Shown here: positions 35,307-42,051 of the stretch, in pieces
Numbering within the stretch: the first letter of the stretch is position 1
Layout of the letters: each line of letters starts with the position of its first letter
Assembly (NCBI GenBank): GCA_014728295.1
Contig: WJLW01000062.1
Location: 1-42,051, forward strand
Source: Chitinivibrionales bacterium
Lineage (GTDB): Bacteria; Fibrobacterota; Chitinivibrionia; Chitinivibrionales; WJKA01
Direction: 5' to 3'
DNA length: 42,051 nt
Program-made: the position numbers and the translations under genes
The notes under the pieces: model-generated
Told to the model about the DNA's origin: nothing
Databases searched by the model: none
Seen by the model: the letters and a program-made list of their open reading frames with translations, nothing else

Positions 35307-36923
35307 CTAATTCTTGCCGGTTTTTTTGCTGTAAGCGACACTTGCACCAATGAAATCTCTGAAGAGCGGATGAGGAGCAACCGGTCGGGATTTGAATTCC
35401 GGATGGAACTGAGTTGCAATGAAAAAAGGATGATTGGCAATCTCCACAATCTCGACAAGAATGCCGTCGGGAGAAAGCCCCGACAGCGTCATGCCGCCCT
35501 TTTCGAACTGGTCGCGGTAGTCATTATTAAATTCGAACCGGTGCCGGTGTCGTTCGCTGATTTTATCCGTTCCGTACGATTTCCTGGCAAGGCTGCTTTT
35601 TGCAAGCACGGCCGGGAACGCACCCAGGCGCATCGTGCCCCCTATATTCATTATCATTTTCTGTTCTTCCATGATATGTATGACCGGATTTTTTGTTTCC
35701 GGCACCAGTTCGGTACTGTCGGCGTCCTTGATTTTAAGCACATTGCGCGCAAATTCGACGACCGCCATTTGCATGCCCAGGCAGATGCCCAGAAAGGGAA
35801 GCTTTTTTTCGCGGGCATATTTGATAGCAAGGATTTTGCCCTCGTGACCGCGTGTGCCGAATCCGCCCGGTACCAGAATTCCGCTTGCGCCTTTGAGCAC
35901 TTTGGCCGCACCATTTTTTTCGATGTCTTCGCTTGATATGCTTCTGATGCGTATGGTTGCCTTGTTGTGGGCGCCACCGTGATTCAGTGATTCATGGATG
36001 GATTTGTATGCGTCAAGTAACTCGGAGTATTTGCCGACAACGGCGATTTCGATGGTGTGCTCGCAATTGACGACTTTGTCGACATATTCCCGCCAGGCGC
36101 GCAGGTTGCGCCGCCCGGCCCGCAGGCCCAACGCGTCGATGATCCAGTGATCGAGATTTTGTGAAGCAAATTCAAGGGGCACTTCGTAAATCGTGTGGGG
36201 AACGTCGAATGCCTCGATAACGGCGTCTTCGTCGACATTGCAGAAAAGGGAGATTTTGCGGCGTACTTCTTTGTCTAGATGCTTTTCGGTGCGGCAGATC
36301 AGCATATCGGGAATGATGCCGATTTCGCGCAGGCGACCGACCGAATGTTGGGTAGGCTTGGTTTTAACTTCGCCGGCCTTGGCCAGAAAGGGCACGAGCG
36401 TGACGTGAATAAAGAGCACATTGCTGCGCCCGATTTGATTGGAAAACTGACGAAGCGCTTCCAGAAAGGGCAGGCTTTCAATGTCTCCGACCGTCCCCCC
36501 GATCTCGGCAATCACTACATCTACGCCCGTGTTGTCCAGCGAGCGTACACTGTTGCAAATTTCGGTGGTTACATGCGGTACTACCTGGACCGTGCCGCCC
36601 AGATAGTCGCCGCGGCGCTCCTTTTTGAGAATAGTGTCGTAAATCCTGCCGGAGGTGAAGTTGCAGTTCTGCGAGGTGGTTACGCCGGTGAAGCGTTCGT
36701 AGTGGCCCAGGTCAAGATCGCTTTCGGCGCCGTCGTCGGTCACATAAACTTCTCCGTGCTGATACGGATTCATGGTGCCGGGATCCACATTCAGGTACGG
36801 GTCGAATTTTTGATGAGCAACGCTGATGTCACGCGCCTTGAGCAAGACGCCGATAGAGGCTGCGGTAATTCCTTTACCTAAAGAAGAAACGACTCCGCCC
36901 GTAATGAAAATGTACTTTGGCAT
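35307..36923 (-). CDS. pyrG: CTP synthase
   Basis: 538 residues, the usual length. It amidates UTP to CTP using ATP and glutamine. The N-terminal synthetase domain has the P-loop-like [10 protein letters not shown] and the characteristic [20 protein letters not shown] and [11 protein letters not shown] segments. The C-terminal class I glutaminase domain has PGGFGTRG, the nucleophile Cys in GICLGMQ and the His-Glu of [15 protein letters not shown] lies 6 bases before the ATG. It sits 71 bases behind carB, so it is probably in the same transcript and consistent with pyrimidine supply. Confidence 0.97.
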   Translation of the reverse strand: MPKYIFITGGVVSSLGKGITAASIGVLLKARDISVAHQKFDPYLNVDPGTMNPYQHGEVYVTDDGAESDLDLGHYERFTGVTTSQNCNFTSGRIYDTILKKERRGDYLGGTVQVVPHVTTEICNSVRSLDNTGVDVVIAEIGGTVGDIESLPFLEALRQFSNQIGRSNVLFIHVTLVPFLAKAGEVKTKPTQHSVGRLREIGIIPDMLICRTEKHLDKEVRRKISLFCNVDEDAVIEAFDVPHTIYEVPLEFASQNLDHWIIDALGLRAGRRNLRAWREYVDKVVNCEHTIEIAVVGKYSELLDAYKSIHESLNHGGAHNKATIRIRSISSEDIEKNGAAKVLKGASGILVPGGFGTRGHEGKILAIKYAREKKLPFLGICLGMQMAVVEFARNVLKIKDADSTELVPETKNPVIHIMEEQKMIMNIGGTMRLGAFPAVLAKSSLARKSYGTDKISERHRHRFEFNNDYRDQFEKGGMTLSGLSPDGILVEIVEIANHPFFIATQFHPEFKSRPVAPHPLFRDFIGASVAYSKKTGKN

Positions 36924-36994
36924 TGCAACTCCCGCATTTCAACTTGCATGTATAGTGGCTTATTTACAATGGTACGTTTCGCATTGTGTAAAAT

Positions 36995-39900
36995 TCAACT
37001 GCGCCCCCACAGTTGTTGCTTGAAATGGTAATCCTCGTACTGGCTTTGTACCGCATTTTTGCTTGCCGAGGAGCCAAACTCTTGGATGGATTTTATCTGA
37101 AATCCGGTTTTGGCAAGCGAATCCATTCCGCTGATGGCTGCCTGGGCGGCCTCCAGGGTCGTTATGTAGGGAATACCCTGGGTGACGGCCGCACTGCGGA
37201 TCGGCTTGGAATCCTGCTGACCCTTTTTGCCGCCGGGGATGTTGATGAGCATGTCAATTTCGCCGCTTTTGATCAAATCCACAACATTGGGCTTGCCTTC
37301 GTCAATTTTATATACCTTCTTGGCAATGACGCCGTTGCTGTGCAAAACCTGCCACGTTCCGCCGGTAGCGTAGATTTTGAATCCCATGTCGGCAATGCGC
37401 TTGGCCAGAAAGACGACATTGCGCTTTGCGCTGTTGCGTACGCTCAAAAAGATGGTTCCGGTGCGCGGGAGGTTGTTGCCGGCCGCTTCCTGAGATTTGG
37501 CAAACGCCTGACCGAAATCGCGATCGATTCCCATGACCTCACCGGTAGATTTCATCTCGGGGCCGAGCACCGGATCGGCGCCGGGAAATTTATTGAAGGG
37601 CAGGACCGATTCCTTGACGGCGAAATAATCGAGCTTTTTTTCAACCGCTTCGGGCATATCTTTGAGCTTTTTTCCAGCCATGGCCTTTGCTGCTATGCGT
37701 GCCCAGGGCGTACCGGTCGCTTTGCTGACAAAGGGAACGGTACGGGATGCCCGGGGATTGACTTCCAGCACATAGACGGTCTCTTCTTTGATGGCGTATT
37801 GTATGTTGATCAGGCCGCAAACGCTCAATTCGGTTGCTATTTTCCGGGTGGCGATACGGATGTCCTCGATAGTCGATTCGGCAAGCGTATGTGGCGGCAA
37901 AACGCAGGCGCTGTCACCGGAATGGACGCCGGCCTCTTCGATATGTTCCATGATGCCGCAGATGAATGTTTGCTCGCCGTCGGAAACCGCGTCAACATCA
38001 ACTTCGATTGCATCGCCGATGAATTTGTCAATCAGCACAGGCCGGTTTTCTCCGGCAAGTTTGGCTTCATGGATGAATTTATGCAGGTCCTTTTCGTCGT
38101 AGACGATACGCATGGCCCGTCCGCCGAGCACAAAGGATGGACGCAGCAGTACCGGGTAGCCGATTTTGGCGACCACTTTAATTGCCTGCTCGACGGTGTC
38201 CACCATGCCGTTGGGGGGTTGTTGCAGATCAAGCTTATTAATCATTGCCGAAAATTCGTCACGATCTTCGGCACGCGCAATCGATTTCACCGAGGTACCG
38301 ATAATCGGCGCGCCGGCATCGGCAAGCCTTTGCGAAAGGTTGAGTGGTGTTTGTCCGCCAAACTGTACGATGATGCCGTCGGGTTTTTCCTTGTCGACGA
38401 TATTCATCACATCTTCAAAGGTCAAGGGTTCGAAATAGAGCTTGTCGGAGGTGTCATAGTCGGTGGAGACGGTTTCGGGGTTGGAGTTGACCATGATCGA
38501 TTCGATTCCCAGATCGTTTAGTGCAAACGATGCCTGGCAACAACAGTAGTCGAATTCGATCCCCTGGCCGATGCGGTTGGGCCCGCCGCCAAGGATCATT
38601 ATCTTTTTTTTGTTGCCGGGTGTGCCCTCGTCTTCGGTTTCGTAGGTGGAATAATAATACGGTGTGTACGCTTCAAATTCGGCGGCGCAGGTGTCAACCA
38701 GCTTGTATGTTGCCGTAATTCCTGATGCTTGGCGGCGTCGCCTGATATCGATTTCGGATGTGCCCAGCTTCCCGGCCAGTTGTGCATCCGAAAAGCCCAT
38801 CTCCTTTGCCTTTTTGAAGATACGCATTCGGGTATCTGCATTCTGGTCCAGCACGGCGGTACTGAGCGACGCTTCGAAATCGGTAATGTCTTTCATGTTG
38901 TTGAGAAACCACGGATCGATGCGGGTTATCCCGGCAAGCTTGTCGACGGAAATCCCCAGCTCAAGCGCGCGGCGAATCAGCAGAATGCGATCCGGCCGTG
39001 CTTTGTGCAGCTCCTCCAATAAAGCGTTTTCGAACAAATCGCCGTAGCCGGCAGCCTCAAAACCAATCCGTCCGATTTCGAGTCCGCGCAATCCTTTTTG
39101 CAGCGATTCCTTGAACGTGCGCCCAATGGCCATCGTCTCGCCGACCGACTTCATCTGAACGCCGATCTCGGCCGCGCTTTCGGGAAATTTCTCGAAAGTG
39201 AATCGAGGGATTTTCGTAACACAATAGTCTATTGCGGGCTCAAATGAAGCCGGCGTTTCACGCGTGATGTCGTTTCTTATTTCGTCAAGCGAGTACCCCA
39301 CGGCGAGTCTGGCGGCCATCTTGGCAATCGGAAAGCCGGTGGCCTTACTGGCCAGAGCTGAGCTGCGGCTGACGCGCGGGTTCATTTCGATGACGACCAT
39401 GCGTCCGTTTGCGGGATCGACGGCAAATTGCACATTCGAGCCGCCGGTTTCAACGCCGATTTCGCGAATGATGGCAATTGCCGCATCGCGCATTGTATGA
39501 TACTGCCGATCAGTCAGCGTTTGAGAGGGGGCGACGGTAATGCTGTCACCGGTATGCACACCCATGGGGTCGATGTTTTCGATCGAGCAGATCACGACCA
39601 CATTGTCGGCATTGTCCCGCATTATTTCGAGTTCGTACTCTTTCCAGCCCAGCACAGACTCCTCGATGAGGATTTCGTGGATACGGCTGAGATAGAGCCC
39701 GTTTGAGGCGGTCTTTTCGAATTCTTTTTCGGAGAAAACTATGCCGCCGCCGCTGCCGCCCAGGGTGTAGCTGGGACGCACGATCAGCGGGAACCCGATT
39801 TCCCCGGCAACTTCCCAGGCTTCATCGATATTGTAGGCAAACTTGCTGCGCGGCACTTCCAGACCAATGTGCTCCATTGCCTTTTTGAATTCGCTGCGAT

Positions 39901-40282
39901 CTTCGGCCTTTTTGATGGCCGCCTGATCCGCGCCGATCAGCTTGACTCCGTATTTGTCAAGCACGGCGCTTTCGGCCAGCTCCATTGCCGTATTGAGACC
40001 GGTCTGTCCGCCCATTGTCGGCAGCAAGGCGTCCGGTCGCTCGCGGGCGATGATTTTTTCGGCAATCTCGGCTGTGACCGGCTCGATATAAGTGCTGTCG
40101 GCCATTGCCGGATCGGTCATGATCGTTGCCGGGTTCGAGTTGACCAGCACGACCTCAAATCCTTCTTCCTTCAGAGCTTTGCAGGCCTGTGTCCCCGAAT
40201 AATCGAATTCACACGCCTGTCCAATAACAATCGGCCCACTGCCGATGATCATTATTTTGTGTATATCAGTTCGTTTTGGCAT
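36995..40282 (-). CDS. carB: Carbamoyl-phosphate synthase large subunit
   Basis: 1095 residues, slightly longer than typical, with about 20 extra residues at the C-terminus. It makes carbamoyl phosphate from bicarbonate, ATP and ammonia delivered by CarA, for pyrimidine and arginine synthesis. Two homologous ATP-grasp halves are clear: [20 protein letters not shown] with [12 protein letters not shown] and [18 protein letters not shown] in the first, [18 protein letters not shown] with [11 protein letters not shown] and [18 protein letters not shown] in the second. The C-terminal MGS-type allosteric domain follows ([35 protein letters not shown]). AGGA precedes the ATG. The gene is 119 bases downstream of carA. 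Confidence 0.97.
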   Translation of the reverse strand: MPKRTDIHKIMIIGSGPIVIGQACEFDYSGTQACKALKEEGFEVVLVNSNPATIMTDPAMADSTYIEPVTAEIAEKIIARERPDALLPTMGGQTGLNTAMELAESAVLDKYGVKLIGADQAAIKKAEDRSEFKKAMEHIGLEVPRSKFAYNIDEAWEVAGEIGFPLIVRPSYTLGGSGGGIVFSEKEFEKTASNGLYLSRIHEILIEESVLGWKEYELEIMRDNADNVVVICSIENIDPMGVHTGDSITVAPSQTLTDRQYHTMRDAAIAIIREIGVETGGSNVQFAVDPANGRMVVIEMNPRVSRSSALASKATGFPIAKMAARLAVGYSLDEIRNDITRETPASFEPAIDYCVTKIPRFTFEKFPESAAEIGVQMKSVGETMAIGRTFKESLQKGLRGLEIGRIGFEAAGYGDLFENALLEELHKARPDRILLIRRALELGISVDKLAGITRIDPWFLNNMKDITDFEASLSTAVLDQNADTRMRIFKKAKEMGFSDAQLAGKLGTSEIDIRRRRQASGITATYKLVDTCAAEFEAYTPYYYSTYETEDEGTPGNKKKIMILGGGPNRIGQGIEFDYCCCQASFALNDLGIESIMVNSNPETVSTDYDTSDKLYFEPLTFEDVMNIVDKEKPDGIIVQFGGQTPLNLSQRLADAGAPIIGTSVKSIARAEDRDEFSAMINKLDLQQPPNGMVDTVEQAIKVVAKIGYPVLLRPSFVLGGRAMRIVYDEKDLHKFIHEAKLAGENRPVLIDKFIGDAIEVDVDAVSDGEQTFICGIMEHIEEAGVHSGDSACVLPPHTLAESTIEDIRIATRKIATELSVCGLINIQYAIKEETVYVLEVNPRASRTVPFVSKATGTPWARIAAKAMAGKKLKDMPEAVEKKLDYFAVKESVLPFNKFPGADPVLGPEMKSTGEVMGIDRDFGQAFAKSQEAAGNNLPRTGTIFLSVRNSAKRNVVFLAKRIADMGFKIYATGGTWQVLHSNGVIAKKVYKIDEGKPNVVDLIKSGEIDMLINIPGGKKGQQDSKPIRSAAVTQGIPYITTLEAAQAAISGMDSLAKTGFQIKSIQEFGSSASKNAVQSQYEDYHFKQQLWGRS

Positions 40283-40401
40283 CTACTTGATCCTGAATGT
40301 TTTTGTTGACAGGGGGAGGAGCGTTTGACTGCGAAACCATTTGCCCAGCACCCCATTCATCCATCCCGCTGAGCAAGACCATTCTTTCATCCACCCAACC
40401 A
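40283..40401 (-). repeat. carA-carB spacer with degenerate GGATGAATG-type short repeats
   Basis: On the mRNA strand the end of carA and the start of the spacer read GGGAGAATGGATTGATGG, GGGTGGATGAAAGAATGG and GGGATGGATGAATGG in close succession (about 40351-40415). These are imperfect copies of one short unit. No gene, hairpin or promoter is evident; AGGA near 40291-40294 is the carB ribosome binding site. Confidence 0.45.
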
Positions 40402-41499
40402 TCAATCCATTCTCCCAACAAATTCCCTGAATAAATATCCCGAATCATGCGGGCCGGGGGATGCTTCCGGATGGTACTGGACCGAAAAAACATTGCGTTC
40501 CCGGTCGGCGATTCCTTCGCAGGTCGTATCATTCAAATTGACATGCGATATTGTTACGCCGGTATTCTCAAAGCTGTCCATGTCCACGCAGAAACCGTGG
40601 TTCTGCGAAGTTATCGCTATTTCATTCGTGTGCAGATCTTTCACCGGATGATTGGAGCCGTGATGTCCGAACTTAAGCTTATAAGTCGACGCGCCCAGCG
40701 CCAGTGACAGTAACTGGTGTCCGAGGCAAATACCGAAAATGGGTTTTTTGCCGATCAGGTTTTTGATGGTTTCAATCGCATAGGTCACCGCAGCAGGATC
40801 GCCGGGACCGTTGGAGAGAAAAATGCCGTCCGGATTCTGAGCCAGGACCGCTTCGGCCGATGTTGACGCGGGCGAAACCGTTACGTCACAGCCGAAACGC
40901 TGCAGGATGCGCAGGATATTATACTTGATACCATAATCAAGCGCGACGACTTTGTAATTGAAGCTTGTGCCCGACTCGGGTTGCGCAATGTCATTCCAGG
41001 CATAAGAGTCGTTACAAGTGACCTCCTTGACAGTGTCGACATCAACGAGACCTTTCCATGCCCTTGCCTTGTCGACGAGGCTATCCGTATCAAGAGTATC
41101 ACCTGCCGCGATAAGTGCTTTCATTGCTCCCGCCAGGCGGATATGGCGGGTCAGGGCGCGCGTGTCAATGCCCTCAACACCAATTATATTGGCTGACTTC
41201 AGATACTGATCGATGGGTTGCGTGCTGGTAAAATTGGAAGGATATGAGCATGCTTCCTTGACTACAAAGCCGGAGACCTGAACGCGCTCCGATTCGATGT
41301 CGGCATCATTCACCCCGTAATTGCCGATGAGGGGGTAGGTCATAGTGACAATCTGGGATTTGTATGAAGGATCGGTGAGTACTTCCTGGTAGCCGGTCAT
41401 GCCGGTGTTGAAAACCACTTCGCCGACAGATTCCCCGGGCGCGCCGAATGACTCGCCCTCAAAAATGGTTCCATCTTCAAGTGCGACAATACCTTTCAA
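40402..41499 (-). CDS. carA: Carbamoyl-phosphate synthase small subunit (glutaminase)
   Basis: 365 residues, within the normal range. It hydrolyses glutamine and channels ammonia to CarB. The start is a TTG at 41499, supported by GAGG 6 bases upstream (41506-41509) and by the standard N-terminus ALEDGTIFEGESFG; no upstream ATG fits. The N-terminal CarA domain (VVFNTGMTGYQEVLTDPSY, MTYPLIGNYG) is followed by a class I glutaminase with LSNGPGDP, the nucleophile Cys in FGICLGHQLL and the His-Glu of QYHPEASPGP. Transcribed towards carB, pyrG and purF; first gene of the cluster. Confidence 0.97.
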   Translation of the reverse strand: MKGIVALEDGTIFEGESFGAPGESVGEVVFNTGMTGYQEVLTDPSYKSQIVTMTYPLIGNYGVNDADIESERVQVSGFVVKEACSYPSNFTSTQPIDQYLKSANIIGVEGIDTRALTRHIRLAGAMKALIAAGDTLDTDSLVDKARAWKGLVDVDTVKEVTCNDSYAWNDIAQPESGTSFNYKVVALDYGIKYNILRILQRFGCDVTVSPASTSAEAVLAQNPDGIFLSNGPGDPAAVTYAIETIKNLIGKKPIFGICLGHQLLSLALGASTYKLKFGHHGSNHPVKDLHTNEIAITSQNHGFCVDMDSFENTGVTISHVNLNDTTCEGIADRERNVFSVQYHPEASPGPHDSGYLFREFVGRMD

Positions 41500-41562
41500 A
41501 GATTACCTCGCAAATTGGTTCAAGAAATGTGTCGTGCCTGGCGCACAAAAAAAGCCAGAAAG

Positions 41563-41591
41563 AAACTACGATATTCCAGAAAAGATTTCAA
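41563..41591 (-). promoter_or_regulatory. Possible promoter for the carA-carB-pyrG-purF cluster
   Basis: On the minus strand TTGAAA (41586-41591), 17-base spacer, TAGTTT (41563-41568). The -35 is good, the -10 poor. It would start transcription about 55-60 bases before the TTG start of carA. A pyrimidine-responsive attenuator is not seen. Confidence 0.3.
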
Positions 41592-41692
41592 GATGGGGAG
41601 CACAGCCTTTCGTCTCGCAGGGATGCGCTCACAATTTATATTCCCTTGCCGAAGGTAAATGCTCGATAGGTGACGCCAGGAAAATTTAGTCC

Positions 41693-41721
41693 TTGCATTT
41701 ACGATGCAGTAATAGTAAAAT
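41693..41721 (+). promoter_or_regulatory. Promoter for the sugar-1-phosphate transferase gene
   Basis: -35 TTGCAT (41693-41698), 17-base spacer, -10 TAAAAT (41716-41721, one mismatch to consensus). The distance to the ATG at 41802 is about 75 bases from the expected transcription start. Confidence 0.5.
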
Positions 41722-41739
41722 GGTATTTCGACTATTACT
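41708..41739. promoter_or_regulatory. 9-bp inverted repeat overlapping the promoter -10 region, candidate operator
   Basis: AGTAATAGT (41708-41716) and ACTATTACT (41731-41739) are perfect inverted copies with a 14-base spacer. They bracket the -10 hexamer and predicted start point of the rightward promoter, a classical repressor position. The protein that would bind is unknown. Confidence 0.5.
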
Positions 41740-41801
41740 ACATTTTCAGGTTAGATGACGGTGTCCCCGGTTTTATGGTGGGCCACGAGACAAGGTCTTT
41801 G

Positions 41802-42051
41802 ATGTTGATGTATAGGGTACCGCTCAATTTTGCACTCCTCTTTGCCGGCGCGGCAACGTTTTCGGCGCTGCTGATCTACGCGCTCTACCGCTGTCCGGTG
41901 CAAGCCTGGTTTCTGGATCCTCCCGACAATCGCAAGGTGCACCAACGCCTGGTGCCGCGTATTGGCGGGATTGGTTTTGTGCTGGCATTCATTGCCGTTT
42001 TTGCCTCAACTCACGCGTTTTTCAGTAATGTTATTCCCTGCATGCCGCTCA
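41802..42051 (+). CDS. Polyprenyl-phosphate sugar-1-phosphate transferase (WecA/TagO/MraY superfamily), N-terminal part
   Basis: Partial, 83 codons, cut by the window end. It would transfer a sugar-1-phosphate, often GlcNAc-1-P, to undecaprenyl phosphate in the inner membrane to start O-antigen, capsule or other cell-surface glycan synthesis. After the first hydrophobic segment (PLNFALLFAGAATFSALL) comes DPPDNRKVHQRLVPRIGG, the conserved D-P-x-x-RK-x-H-x-x-x-x-P-R-x-GG motif of this family, and then the next membrane segment. The ATG at 41802 is preferred over 41775 and 41808 because AAGG lies 6 bases upstream (41792-41795). WecA, TagO and related members cannot be separated from this fragment, so no gene symbol is given. 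Confidence 0.85.
   Translation, partial: MLMYRVPLNFALLFAGAATFSALLIYALYRCPVQAWFLDPPDNRKVHQRLVPRIGGIGFVLAFIAVFASTHAFFSNVIPCMPL

Larger units (their letters stand above)
41500..41801. other. Divergent intergenic region, carA / sugar-phosphate transferase
   Basis: About 302 bp holding the promoters of both directions, the 9-bp inverted repeat at 41708-41739 and the ribosome binding sites. No additional gene is supported. Confidence 0.6.

Noticed and set aside
37013..38521. 502-codon plus-strand frame opposite carB
   Set aside because: Long antisense shadow of a highly conserved gene; it mirrors carB codon structure and has no independent domain.
40266..40532. 88-codon frame spanning the carA-carB spacer
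   Set aside because: It overlaps the carA 3' end in another frame; the Trp/Met-rich stretch is produced by the short G-rich repeats.

Overview
The window looks like chromosomal DNA of a Gram-negative bacterium from the Fibrobacterota or a close FCB relative. The main pointers are a fibro-slime domain (a family best known from Fibrobacter) at the N-terminus of one giant exported protein, FlgD/type IX-secretion-like C-terminal domains on two giant proteins, DUF2341-LamG lipoproteins, and a periplasmic TPR protein. This assignment is inference from gene content; no rRNA or other phylogenetic marker is present. I found no tRNA, rRNA, CRISPR array, phage genes or intact insertion sequence.

Left half (456-29409), cell surface and envelope. 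Two end-to-end paralogous lipoproteins (3666-6839, then 456-3665, minus strand) carry Ig/cadherin-like repeats, DUF2341 and a LamG-like lectin fold. Divergently from them run two giant secreted proteins of 2232 and 2891 residues (7245-13943 and 14207-22882, plus strand). These have different N-terminal heads (fibro-slime versus DUF4114-like) but share a stalk of about 330-residue repeats, three full units plus a half unit in the first and five plus a half in the second, and a common C-terminal region ending in a FlgD-like domain. Convergent with them is a minus-strand operon of a roughly 1600-residue TPR protein (24616-29409), a membrane HAMP protein with no output domain (24031-24594) and a CsgG-like/DUF5683 protein (23037-24011). 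A plausible reading is a surface adhesion or fibre system next to envelope proteins that could assemble or anchor it; the physical link is only gene neighbourhood.

Right half (29823-42051), metabolism. xylB-xylA form a tight xylose-catabolism operon closed by a textbook terminator, followed by metF. On the minus strand carA-carB-pyrG-purF form a nucleotide-synthesis cluster: carbamoyl phosphate, CTP, and the first committed step of purine synthesis. At the right edge, divergent from carA, begins a polyprenyl-phosphate sugar-1-phosphate transferase (WecA/TagO/MraY superfamily), cut by the window end; its upstream region has a good promoter overlapped by a perfect 9-bp inverted repeat.

Intergenic structure is informative: intrinsic terminators at 13980-14002, 22989-23007 and 32688-32717, a strong promoter for the TPR operon at 29581-29609, and several compact hairpins between convergent genes.
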